Shown here piece by piece: positions 1 through 7,446 of a stretch of DNA of 64,000 nucleotides (positions are counted from its first letter, which is position 1; each line of letters starts with the position of its first letter). This stretch comes from Paraconexibacter antarcticus (GTDB lineage Bacteria > Actinomycetota > Thermoleophilia > Solirubrobacterales > Solirubrobacteraceae). The position numbers and the translations under genes were made by a program. The stretch spans positions 3,848,514-3,912,513 of the forward strand of contig NZ_CP098502.1 of the NCBI RefSeq assembly GCF_024220175.1. Direction: 5' to 3'. Under the pieces are notes generated by a model. It did not search any database and had not been told where the DNA came from. It saw nothing but the letters and a program-made list of their open reading frames with translations.

Positions 1-637
1 TGTACTCGTGGCGGTGCAGCTGCAGCGCCAGCGCGTCCTTCAACGACGCGACTGTGCTCATCCGCGCGCTGCGGTCCTGTGGCGTCTCGCAGCCGCCGAC
101 GCCTTTGATGCCCGATCCCGAGTAGCCGCTTGCGGTCTGCGCGTTGCTGCCGCCCTCCATGAACAGCAGACCTTTCGGCGACAGTCCGCCGCAGCCGTCG
201 GCCTGTAGCGGCAGCGGGTGGAAGCGATGGTCGTTGCCGAAGACGCCGTCCTGGCCGACAACCCCGAGTCAGCCGGCGACGACGCGGCCGACCTGGACGC
301 AGGCGATCCCTTTCTTGGTCTGATACATCCGGATTCCCCACGGCGGCCCGCCGTCGGGGTCGGCCGCGCGCACGGACAGCAGCCGCACGCTGCCCGGCAC
401 GATGCTGCCGAGCACCGACTGCCCTCCGGCAGGCAGACGCGGAACGGGCTGGCCGGTGCCGATGAGCTGCGTCGCGGCCACCGCGCCGCCCGCGGCGACG
501 GCGACGCCGATGCCGAGTAGCGGCGCGATCCGCAGCCCGAAGCGTCGGCGCGACCGGCGCGTGTGCGCGACCCGTTCGACTTCGGCGCCCAGCTCGCCCA
601 GCACCGGGACGTCGGCGAATTCGTCGTGCCAGCTCAT
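1..637 (-). pseudogene. Membrane-anchored partner of the ECF sigma factor, interrupted by TGA, partial at left edge
   Basis: The reading frame starts with ATG at 637 and overlaps the stop of the upstream sigma gene by 4 bp. It encodes a short cytoplasmic N-terminus, a basic stretch and one membrane segment at about residues 38-60 (LLGIGVAVAAGGAVAATQLI), then an extracytoplasmic part. A TGA stop at 269-271 ends it after 122 residues. The same frame then continues without another stop to the left edge, and that stretch still reads like protein (for example LGVVGQDGVFGNDHRFHPLP and FMEGGSNAQTASGYSG). I infer a formerly longer protein broken by one nonsense change, perhaps CGA to TGA. Position after an ECF sigma gene suggests a membrane anti-sigma or sensor role, but I see no anti-sigma motif. 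Alternatives are a genuine short form, a sequencing error or readthrough. Confidence 0.6.
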
Positions 638-1167
638 GTGCTCAGCTCCGGGTCGTGTTCCAGGACGGCGGCCAGCGCCCGCAGCCCGCGCGACACCCGC
701 GCCCGCGCCGCCTGCGCGCTGATCCCCAGCGCGATCGCGACCTCGTCATAGGAGCGCTCCTCGACCACCCGCAACTCGACCGCTGCGCGCTGCTCTTCGG
801 GCAGCGAGGCCATCTGCGCAGCGACCCTGGCCCTCGCGTCGTCGCTGCCGGTCAGCGCGAGAAGACGCTCGACGTCGGTGTCAGTGAGCACCGGGCGCTG
901 CATCCCCAGCCGGGTCAGCGCACGCCGCTCGACCGAACCGTCGCGGTACCAGTGACGCAGCAGGTTACGGGCGATGCCGAACAGCCACGCCCCAGCGTCC
1001 TCGTTTCGGCCGTTGAACCTGCGCCGGTCGCGAATCGCGATCGCGAACGTCTCCGCGACGAGATCCATCGCCACCTCAGGGTCGTGTGTGCGGCGCACGA
1101 GGAACGTCGCCAGGCGACGCGCGTGCAGACGGTAGAGCTGAGTGATGTCGTCGGGCGACAGAGGCAC
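634..1167 (-). CDS. ECF-type RNA polymerase sigma factor
   Basis: Predicted 177-residue sigma-70 family protein that would redirect RNA polymerase to a small regulon. Region 2 spans roughly residues 10-75, with the helix DPEVAMDLVAETF and the aromatic promoter-melting segment AGAWLFGIARNLLRHWYRD. Region 4 lies at about 115-165, with LPEEQRAAVELRVVEERSYD followed by a helix-turn-helix (VAIALGISAQAARARVSRG). I chose the GTG at 1167 because family homology begins just after it (PLSPDDITQLYRLHARRL); the frame is open further upstream but that part is Arg/Pro-rich noise. The stop overlaps the ATG of the next gene by 4 bp, so the two are probably translationally coupled. That partner gene is broken, so this sigma factor may be unregulated or decaying. 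Confidence 0.85.
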   Translation of the reverse strand: MPLSPDDITQLYRLHARRLATFLVRRTHDPEVAMDLVAETFAIAIRDRRRFNGRNEDAGAWLFGIARNLLRHWYRDGSVERRALTRLGMQRPVLTDTDVERLLALTGSDDARARVAAQMASLPEEQRAAVELRVVEERSYDEVAIALGISAQAARARVSRGLRALAAVLEHDPELST

Positions 1168-1289
1168 GTGTACGGTAGTGTCGCTGGCCGAAATTCTGTG
1201 ACAGGACGCTGCCGCAGGAGCGAGCGTCTCGGCTATGGCCCGACAGGCTCTCCCGGCAGGTTGGAGTTGCGTTCGCGGATCGGGGTGCG

Positions 1290-1460
1290 GTTGAGCGCAC
1301 GGGCGGCTTCCCCTGGCCAACCGCCGGGGCGCTGCGCGTCGAGATGCTCGCAGGCCTCGTCGTCGCGCTCGCGCTGATCCCCGAAGCAATCTCGTTCTCG
1401 ATCATCGCCGGCGTCGACCCCAAGCTCGGCCTCTACGGCTCGTTCACGATGGCCGTGACG
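1290..1460 (+). pseudogene. Truncated 5' part of a SulP-type anion transporter gene
   Basis: About 57 codons in one frame match the N-terminal transporter region of the intact SulP gene at 2530-4020 (for example [18 protein letters not shown], then AGVDPK.GLY.SFTMAVT). The match stops abruptly after the codon at 1458-1460, where unrelated sequence begins. Third-position differences from the intact copy are many, so this is a diverged paralogue remnant rather than a recent duplication. It lies on the opposite strand to the intact gene and runs head-on into an ABC transporter fragment. No complete product can be made. Confidence 0.75.
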
Positions 1461-1512
1461 GCCGAAGGCGGCCGGTGCCGCATTGCGGGCTCACGGGTTC
1501 ATTCCGGATCGC

Positions 1513-1686
1513 GCCCGTTCGGGTGATGTAGCCCGTGTCCCCGGTGACGACGCCGTTGTCGATGATGTCGGCGTTGAGCGTCGGCAGGTAGAGCGCCGCG
1601 ATCGTGCTGACGAACTCCAGGGCGACGACCACGACGATCCGCCTGCGGTACCGACCCAGATGCTCTTTGAGCAGGCGAATCAGCAC
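1513..1686 (-). pseudogene. Truncated 5' end of an ABC transporter (fused permease/ATPase) gene
   Basis: From a GTG at 1686, 58 codons encode the usual start of an exporter-type ABC protein: a basic amphipathic start (LIRLLKEHLGRYRRRIVVVV), the first membrane helix, then TLNADIIDNGVVTGDTGYI, a well-conserved start in actinobacterial exporters. Similarity ends at about 1513 and the rest of the permease and the nucleotide-binding domain are absent. The frame runs on into unrelated sequence to 1444. This remnant converges on the SulP remnant, with only about 50 bp between them, which suggests a recombination junction. Confidence 0.65.
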
Positions 1687-2138
1687 AAATGGACCGTACG
1701 ACCACGGCCGCCCGCGACCATCCGTACTACCGACCAGCCATTGGCGATAGCGGGTAGCGCCATCAACGGCGCGGAATTCAACGCTTAGTGTTTGTCGCCA
1801 CTGACGCCGAGCGGTGACGTCGGGACGCGCGGCACAGGATCGGCGGAGCATCGGCGACCGGTCATCGAGCTTCTGGACGCCTTGGTTGGTTCGCACGGGG
1901 CGGCGCAGCAGCTCTTCTGGGTTGTGGATCTGTTGTCGAAGCGCGCAGGCGTCGAAGTGCCCGTCCGGATCATCAATGTGGTCCGTGGGCTCCGGCCAGC
2001 GGGCCCTTGGCAGGCCCGCAGCCGCTGTCGCGGCCCCTCTTCCGGCTCGTCGGCACGCCGCTGGTCGGCAGGGACACGCGCGATGTCATCACGAACGTGG
2101 AGCAGCTCGAGCAGCGCGGTTATGTCGGTGTTCGTTGA
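1687..2138. other. Gene-remnant stretch without an intact gene
   Basis: About 450 bp with no complete gene. On the minus strand, roughly 1800-2010 in the frame of the ABC fragment reads protein-like (LRQQIHNPEELLRRPVRTNQ, then GVQKLDDRSPMLRR) but has no start or recognisable family. On the plus strand, 2043-2138 reads as a protein tail ending at the TGA at 2136-2138 (RLVGTPLVGRDTRDVITNV, then EQLEQRGYVGVR); it overlaps the 3' end of the MerR gene. I cannot assign either. Together with the SulP and ABC pieces this looks like a scar of repeated rearrangement. Confidence 0.35.
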
Positions 2139-2530
2139 GGGAGCGCGTGCGTGGCGAGTTGGCGGGCGAACTCTTCGGCGCGGTTGAGCTGGTCGCGCAG
2201 GTGCTCGCAGCGGGCGGCGGCGTCCGCGGCGAATGCGTCGATGCGGGCTCGGGCGGTCTCGCGGACGGCGGGGTCCGGGGCCTCCAGCTCGTCTCGCGCG
2301 GCGAGCAGCTCGCACATCTGCGCGACGGTGAAACCGAGGGGTTTCATCTGCTTGATCAGCAGCAGGCGGTGGACCTGTTCGTCTGTGTAGAGCCGGAAGC
2401 CACCGTCGGTGCGCCCGGCAGGGGCGAACAGCCCCTGCTCTTCGTAGTAGCGGACGGTGCGCAGGGAGAGGCCGACGCGTTCGGCGACTTCGCCGATGTG
2501 CAGTGTTGGCTGCGGCGGGGACTTGGGCAT
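2120..2530 (-). CDS. MerR-family transcriptional regulator
   Basis: 136-residue regulator. The N-terminal winged helix-turn-helix is clear (LHIGEVAERVGLSLRTVRYY, then EEQGLFAPAGRTDGGFRLY), followed by the family's second helix pair and a dimerising coiled coil at about residues 85-125. No cysteine cluster for metal or redox sensing is visible near the C-terminus, so the effector is unknown. The ATG at 2530 overlaps the TGA of the SulP gene by one base, so the two form an operon and the regulator is probably autoregulated. A MerR-type operator candidate lies upstream of the SulP gene at 4163-4178. Confidence 0.88.
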   Translation of the reverse strand: MPKSPPQPTLHIGEVAERVGLSLRTVRYYEEQGLFAPAGRTDGGFRLYTDEQVHRLLLIKQMKPLGFTVAQMCELLAARDELEAPDPAVRETARARIDAFAADAAARCEHLRDQLNRAEEFARQLATHALPQRTPT

Positions 2531-4020
2531 CAGTGGGCAGCCGCCATCTGGCCAGACAGTGTCTGGTGCAGGTCGGCGCTGTGGTCGTTCAGGCCGGTGA
2601 TCTGCACGTCGGTGCCGTAGCGCGCGTAGTGCGTCTCGATGGCGTCCAAGGCCGCGACGGCCGAGGCGTCCCAGACGTGCGCGCCAGAGAAGTCGATGAT
2701 CACGCGGGCTGGGTCATCGGGGTAGTCGAAAGCGTCGATCAGCTCCTGGTCGGAGGCGAAGAACAGTTCGCCGGTGACCGAGTAGAACGCGGTTGACCCG
2801 TCAGGGTCAAGAACCCGCTGCACGTCGACGAGATGCGCGACCTTGCGGGCAAAGGTCGCCATCGCGGTCAGGACACCCGCGGCGACGCCGATCGCGAGGT
2901 TGCTGGTGGCGACGGTGCCGGCCACGGTGACGGCCATGATCAGCGTCTCCGAGCGGGGCATTCGCTTGAGGGTCGCGGGCTTGATCGAGTGCCAATCGAA
3001 GGTGGAGACCGAGACCAGGATCATCACGGCGACCAAGGCGGCCATCGGGATCACGGCGACCACGGGGCCGAGGCCGACGATGAGGATCAGCAGGAACAGG
3101 CCGGCGCAGAACGTCGAGATCCGGGTCCGGGCGCCGCTGACGCTGACGTTGATCATCGTCTGGCCGATCATCGCGCAGCCGGGCATGCCGCCGAAGAAGC
3201 CGGTGACGATATTCGCGATGCCCTGGCCGCGGGCCTCACGGTCCTTGTCCGAGCGCGTCTCGGTGATGTCGTCCACCAGCCGCGCGGTCATCAGCGACTC
3301 CAGCAGGCCGACCGCGGCCAGCGTGATCGAGTACGGCAGCACGATGGTGAGGGTCTGGAGGGTAAAGGGCACCGACGGTATCCCGAGGATCGGGAGCGCA
3401 CTGGGCAGCTCGCCCTCATCGCCGACGTTCGGGACGTGGATGCCACCGGCCACAACCACGACCGTGAGCAGGGCAATGGCCACGAGCGGCGCCGGGATCG
3501 ACGGGACCGTGCGCGGGAGGGTGTAGATGACGGCCAGGCCGGCGAGGATCAGCCCGACGCCGACGAGCCCGCCGTCACGGATGTACGGGACCTGGGCGAT
3601 GAAGATGAGGATCGCCAGGGCGTTGACAAAGCCGGTCATCACCGATCGCGGCACGAAGCGCATCAGCCGCGGCACGCGCAGCACACCCAGCCCGACCTGG
3701 ATGACGCCGGCCAGGATTCCAGCAACGAGCAGATACTCCACGCCGTGATCCTTGACAAGGCTCACGACGACAAGGGCCATCGCACCGGTCGCGGCGGAGA
3801 TCATCGCCGGGCGGCCGCCCGCAATCGCGATCGTCACCGCCATCGTGAATGAGGCGTACAGACCGACCTTCGGGTCCACCCCGGCGATCAACGAGAACGA
3901 GATCGCCTCAGGGATCAACGCCAACGCGACAACCAGACCGGCAAGAAGCTCCACGCGCAGCACATCACGCGCAGGAAAGGCGGGGCGGCGCACGGCGCGC
4001 GCCCCAGACAGCAAGTTCAT
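2530..4020 (-). CDS. SulP-family inorganic anion transporter with STAS domain
   Basis: 496-residue membrane transporter of the SLC26/SulP family, which move sulfate, bicarbonate or other anions. The N-terminal signature region ([18 protein letters not shown]) is followed by about 11 to 12 hydrophobic helices through residue ~400. A cytoplasmic STAS domain follows, with SVTGELFFASDQELIDAF and VIIDFSGAHVWDASAVAALD. I start it at the ATG at 4020 (MNLLSGARA); the frame is open further upstream but that part is not protein-like. The MerR gene overlaps its end, so expression is probably controlled by that regulator. The substrate cannot be told from sequence; bicarbonate and sulfate are both possible. 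Confidence 0.88.
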   Translation of the reverse strand: MNLLSGARAVRRPAFPARDVLRVELLAGLVVALALIPEAISFSLIAGVDPKVGLYASFTMAVTIAIAGGRPAMISAATGAMALVVVSLVKDHGVEYLLVAGILAGVIQVGLGVLRVPRLMRFVPRSVMTGFVNALAILIFIAQVPYIRDGGLVGVGLILAGLAVIYTLPRTVPSIPAPLVAIALLTVVVVAGGIHVPNVGDEGELPSALPILGIPSVPFTLQTLTIVLPYSITLAAVGLLESLMTARLVDDITETRSDKDREARGQGIANIVTGFFGGMPGCAMIGQTMINVSVSGARTRISTFCAGLFLLILIVGLGPVVAVIPMAALVAVMILVSVSTFDWHSIKPATLKRMPRSETLIMAVTVAGTVATSNLAIGVAAGVLTAMATFARKVAHLVDVQRVLDPDGSTAFYSVTGELFFASDQELIDAFDYPDDPARVIIDFSGAHVWDASAVAALDAIETHYARYGTDVQITGLNDHSADLHQTLSGQMAAAH

Positions 4021-4162
4021 GAGGAAGTTCGTTTCTTTCAGAGAAGCCGCAGCGAATCTGCGACACGGGATGACGGGCGCTGCGAACGAGCGGAACGTGC
4101 GATGCGGAACAAGCAACGTTCCGGGACACGAGCCATCGTCTGTGCACCGACCTTCACCCAAC

Positions 4163-4178
4163 CCTACACCAACGTAAG
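4163..4178. promoter_or_regulatory. Candidate MerR-type operator upstream of SulP-merR
   Basis: On the minus strand this reads CTTACGTTGGTGTAGG, an imperfect inverted repeat with half-sites CTTAC and GTAGG. It resembles the CTTACGTNNACGTAAG-like sites used by many actinobacterial MerR proteins. It sits about 145 bp upstream of the SulP start codon, in the only intergenic region of that operon. Binding is inferred. Confidence 0.4.
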
Positions 4179-4261
4179 AGTTGGTTACGCCGGTTGCCGG
4201 TTGTGATGCCGCTCATGGCTCGTCGGTCACTGGAACACCTGCTGACGTCGCAACACGCGTC

Positions 4262-4291
4262 TTGACCAGGCCCTCACGCCAGCGCCATAAC
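4262..4291 (+). promoter_or_regulatory. Candidate sigma-70 promoter for tatA
   Basis: TTGACC at 4262-4267 and CATAAC at 4286-4291 are separated by 18 bp, close to a vegetative promoter. The start codon of tatA follows 58 bp downstream. Confidence 0.4.
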
Positions 4292-4349
4292 AGTGGGGCT
4301 ACGATCGTCAGAAGCGGGATCCATCGTCGATTCGAGAAGGTCGTGAGAG

Positions 4350-4586
4350 ATGGCCAACGTTGGCCCCATGGAACTGATCATCGTGCTGGTGATCGCGCTG
4401 CTGGTGCTTGGCCCCAAGAAGTTGCCCGAGGTTGGGCGCTCGGTTGGAAAGGGCATGCGCGAGTTCAAGGACGCCCTCTCTGGCGAGCACGATGATGACG
4501 ACTCCCAAGTGAAACCGGGTCCGACCGGCGTGACGGCCGAGGCTGGTGCGTCGAACCCTGAGCGCACGGAGTTCGAGTCGGATTGA
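4350..4586 (+). CDS. tatA: Sec-independent translocase subunit TatA/TatE
   Basis: 78-residue small membrane protein that forms the pore-like component of the twin-arginine export pathway. It has the diagnostic short N-terminus, one transmembrane helix (PMELIIVLVIALLVLGP), the conserved FG-like hinge replaced by LGPKKLPEVGRSVGKGMREF, an amphipathic helix, and a charged Asp/Glu-rich tail. Length and architecture are normal for TatA of actinobacteria. The next gene begins inside its stop codon. No tatB or tatC is in the window, so this may be an additional TatA copy. Confidence 0.9.
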   Translation: MANVGPMELIIVLVIALLVLGPKKLPEVGRSVGKGMREFKDALSGEHDDDDSQVKPGPTGVTAEAGASNPERTEFESD

Positions 4587-5371
4587 CCGAGACGGGCGCC
4601 GGCGGTTCGCTCGTCCGCGACGGCGAGAAGGCCAGCCAGCGGCGGCGCCAGGTCGGATCTTTGACGATACGTTGTGGGTGGGTGTCCGCCGCTTCCAAAA
4701 CCGGTCACGCAGGGTCTGCATCGTTCGATCCGCTCGCGGGGGAGGGCGTGCCCGCGTGGGCGCTTCCGGCCGCGGGATGGCTGCTGCTGCTCCTCGTGAC
4801 GGTTGCGGTGGTGTGCGGCACGGTGGTCGCCGTGTTCGGCGCCTTTCCTGGGGATGCCGCGACGCGCGACGAGGTCCGCGAGCAGGCGCTTGGCCCGTTG
4901 GTCCTGGCTCCCGCGCACGCGCTCGACTGGGTTGGGTCGCCTGTCGCGGCGCTGGTGCTCACCGTGCTCGTGGCGGCTTGGGCCTGGCTGGCGTTGGGCT
5001 GGCGGTACGCGTTGCTCGTGGCTGGCGTGCTGGGTGCAAACGTCGTGACTCTGCTGCTCAAGGGGATCGTGGGTCGCGCACGCCCCGCGACGGACGGGCT
5101 GCTGGATCCGAGCTTTCCCAGCGGGCACACGACGTTCGCGGCCTCCGTGATCGGGGCTGCCGCGCTCATTGCCGTGCAGCAACGTCACTGGCGTACGGCA
5201 GCCGCCTTTGGTGTCGTGATCGCGGCGATGGGCCCGTCGCGAGTGCTCCTGGGCGTTCACTGGGCCAGCGATGTCGTGGCCGGGTACGCGATCGGCGCTG
5301 CCTGGCTGCTCGGGGTAGTGCTCGTCGGACTGCCCCGGACAAGACGCCCGTGCTCGGCGCCAAGCCGGTGA
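4583..5371 (+). CDS. PAP2-superfamily membrane phosphatase
   Basis: Up to 262 residues with about six membrane helices. All three PAP2 catalytic motifs are visible: KGIVGRARP (K-x6-RP), PSGH in FPSGHTTFA, and SRVLLGVHWASD (SR-x5-H-x3-D). Such enzymes dephosphorylate lipid phosphates, for example undecaprenyl pyrophosphate or phosphatidic acid, at the outer face of the membrane. The start is uncertain. A TTG at 4583 overlaps the tatA stop by 4 bp but gives an unusual polar N-terminus. A GTG at about 4682 just before the hydrophobic part is an alternative. It is probably co-transcribed with tatA and converges on the antiporter gene. Confidence 0.85.
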   Translation: MTETGAGGSLVRDGEKASQRRRQVGSLTIRCGWVSAASKTGHAGSASFDPLAGEGVPAWALPAAGWLLLLLVTVAVVCGTVVAVFGAFPGDAATRDEVREQALGPLVLAPAHALDWVGSPVAALVLTVLVAAWAWLALGWRYALLVAGVLGANVVTLLLKGIVGRARPATDGLLDPSFPSGHTTFAASVIGAAALIAVQQRHWRTAAAFGVVIAAMGPSRVLLGVHWASDVVAGYAIGAAWLLGVVLVGLPRTRRPCSAPSR

Positions 5372-5396
5372 TTGGCGCGCGCGGCTCGTCCCGTGA

Positions 5397-6860
5397 TCAG
5401 CAGGCGCCGGCGAAGGCGTCGGCGAGCAGCGGTTCGTCGTCGACACCCAGCAGGAAGAGCACATCGCCGGCGCGCAGCGTGAGGTCGGGCCGCGGCGGGA
5501 CGGCGTGCGCGTCGCGCACGACGAGGGTCACCCAGGCTCGATTGCCGAGCGGGAGGTCTTCCAAGCGGCGACCGTCGGCCGATGAGCCCGCCTCGACGGT
5601 GATCTCCACGCGGTCGCGCGGCGGTTCGGCGAGCTTGACCGACAGCTCCCACGGCAGCTCCGGTTGCAGTTGCATCGGGATGCGTAGACGGGCCGCGACG
5701 GTCGGAACGAGCCCACCCTGGATGACCACCGATGCCAGGACGACGACGAACACGACGTCGTAGATGCGCTGGCTGTCGGGAACGTGGCCGAGCACGGCGA
5801 ACGCCGCCAGCAGGATCGGGACCGCACCCTTGAGCCCGCTCCATGCGATGAACGCCTTCTCGGGGCGGCTGAGCGCAGAGCGGGCGAGGGTGAGCATGAC
5901 GACGAGCGGCCGCACCAGCACCGCCATCACGAGGAAGACGAGCAGGCCGCCAAGCCAGTCCTCACCGGTGATCCCTCCGATGTCGATTGTCAGGCCGAGT
6001 GCGAGGAACACCGCGACCTCCGCGAGGCTGGCGAGGCTGACGGTGAAGCGGTCGATCTCCCCGGCGTAGGGCAGGCGCGCGTCGCCGAGCAGCAGCCCGG
6101 CGACGAACACGGCCGAGAACCCTGACCCGCCGGCCATCGAGGTCACCCCGTACAGCAGGCCCGCCGAGGCCAGCGCGAACACCGGATACAACCCCGAGTC
6201 ACCCAGGCGAAGGCGGCCCAGCGCTTCGATCAGCAGCTTGCCGCCGATGAGCCCGAGCGCGCCGCCGATCCCCATCGCGAGCGCGAACTCCTGGAGCACC
6301 ACCAGCATCGAGGTGCCCGGATGCGTCGCGACCTCCACCAGGCCCAGCAGCAGTGCGATCCCGGCGGGGTCGTTGATGCCGGCCTCGCCTTCGAGCACCG
6401 TGCCCGAGCGTCCGCCGACCTCTCGCCGACCGAGTACCGAGAACATCACGGCGGGGTCGGTTGGTGCCAGCGCCGCGCCGAGCACGCCGGCCACCGCCCA
6501 GTCCAGCCCGAGCAGGACCTTCGCGGCGACCGCAAGCGCTCCGGCCGTCGCGAACGTCCCGAGCAGGCCGATCGCGCTGACGTCGCCCAGCGATTGCCGC
6601 AAGCGGTGCGCGCCGATGTCGCGCCCGCCGTTGAACAGGATCACGATCAGCGCGATCACCGCGACCCGCTCGACGGTGATGATGCCGACGTCCGCGCTCA
6701 GCGACGGGATCACGTCTGAGGCGATCGCGGCACCGGCCAGGAACAGTGCGGGCGCGGGGATCGGTAGCCGCCCCGTCAGCGATGTGACGAGGATTGCGAG
6801 GACGAGCCCGGCGACGACGAGCGTCAGCGGTCCGGCGAAGTCGGTGATTTCAGGCAGCAT
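5397..6860 (-). CDS. CPA1-type monovalent cation/proton antiporter with RCK-C domain
   Basis: 487-residue antiporter. About 12 to 13 hydrophobic helices span residues 8-395 and include the transport-core segment GAALAPTDPAVMFSVL and the Asp-containing GEAGINDPAGIAL. A soluble C-terminal RCK/TrkA-C-like domain at about 400-487 (EITVEAGSSADGRRLEDLPL) would bind a ligand and gate transport, as in NhaP2/CvrA K+(Na+)/H+ antiporters. The ATG at 6860 (MLPEITDFAG) immediately precedes the first helix, so I prefer it to the more distal start at 6932. It stands alone on the minus strand and converges on the PAP2 gene. Ion preference is not visible in the sequence. Confidence 0.87.
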   Translation of the reverse strand: MLPEITDFAGPLTLVVAGLVLAILVTSLTGRLPIPAPALFLAGAAIASDVIPSLSADVGIITVERVAVIALIVILFNGGRDIGAHRLRQSLGDVSAIGLLGTFATAGALAVAAKVLLGLDWAVAGVLGAALAPTDPAVMFSVLGRREVGGRSGTVLEGEAGINDPAGIALLLGLVEVATHPGTSMLVVLQEFALAMGIGGALGLIGGKLLIEALGRLRLGDSGLYPVFALASAGLLYGVTSMAGGSGFSAVFVAGLLLGDARLPYAGEIDRFTVSLASLAEVAVFLALGLTIDIGGITGEDWLGGLLVFLVMAVLVRPLVVMLTLARSALSRPEKAFIAWSGLKGAVPILLAAFAVLGHVPDSQRIYDVVFVVVLASVVIQGGLVPTVAARLRIPMQLQPELPWELSVKLAEPPRDRVEITVEAGSSADGRRLEDLPLGNRAWVTLVVRDAHAVPPRPDLTLRAGDVLFLLGVDDEPLLADAFAGAC

Positions 6861-7320
6861 CGGAAGTGGTGCCGACCAGTCTTCCCGGCGCGCCTTCCTC
6901 GACCCTAGCGACTCTCGCGCGTGGCCAGCCATCGCCCACCAGCATCACCCGAGCAGTCGGGACGCGAGGTGCTCGACGTGACGGCGTCCACGCTGGCCGT
7001 CTTCGAGTTGCCTGCAGCTGCGTGAGCCGCTGCCACAGCCGGCGCAGCGAGCAACCGCTGGACAACGGCGACGAACGTCGTGCTGCCTCGTCATCCCAAA
7101 GGAGACGCGGAGTTGTCGCGGCGACGATCGGGCCGCAACAGGGGCGTCCCCGCGGCGCTCAAAAAGCGCGTGTTGCCCCATCCGTTGCCCCATGAACGCC
7201 AATGCGCCAAATAGCGTCATTACGACGCATTTCTAACGCCGTAAGGTCCGCCGGCAGAATAGTGCCGTTTTGCAGGCCTTCTTAAGCACGAAAACCCCCT
7301 GGCGAGAGGGGGTTTCCGTA
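6861..7320. other. Intergenic stretch next to tRNA-fMet; no gene seen
   Basis: About 460 bp without a convincing gene in either strand. It contains a 10-bp direct repeat GTTGCCCCAT at 7172-7181 and 7184-7193, a small hairpin GCGCT/AGCGC at 7155-7169, and an inverted repeat GCGTC/GACGC at 7214-7228. The position just downstream of a tRNA and this density of small repeats are what one sees at old integration junctions, but no integrase gene is visible here. Confidence 0.45.
7292..7315 (-). terminator. Intrinsic terminator after tRNA-fMet
   Basis: On the minus strand, AAACCCCCT and AGGGGGTTTT form a stem around a short loop, ending in a T run. It lies 7 bp beyond the tRNA 3' end. Confidence 0.8.
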
Positions 7321-7321
7321 G

Positions 7322-7395
<74 letters not shown>

Positions 7396-7446
7396 ACGGA
7401 CTGTGAAGAATAGCACCAGGAGCGCCGCGGTGCGGCGCGCCGGGGG

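Larger units (their letters stand above)
4021..4349. other. Divergent intergenic region between SulP operon and tatA
   Basis: About 330 bp without a gene. It holds the leader and the likely MerR-type operator of the minus-strand SulP-merR operon (4163-4178) and a candidate promoter for the plus-strand tatA operon (4262-4291). The sequence is visibly less GC-rich than coding DNA nearby. I see no tRNA, no large repeat and no small ORF worth naming. Confidence 0.6.

Noticed and set aside
269-271. TGA in the sigma partner gene as selenocysteine or programmed readthrough
   Set aside because: No SECIS-like hairpin is visible just after it, and no selenocysteine gene is in the window. A nonsense mutation is simpler.
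1444-1896. A 150-residue minus-strand protein from an ATG at 1896
   Set aside because: Only the part after 1686 matches a family. The upstream part is unrecognised and the downstream end runs into the junction, so it was annotated as a fragment.
6945-7220. Small minus-strand protein of 91 residues between the antiporter and tRNA-fMet
   Set aside because: Composition is Arg-rich noise, no ribosome site is apparent, and overlapping frames on both strands are equally open.
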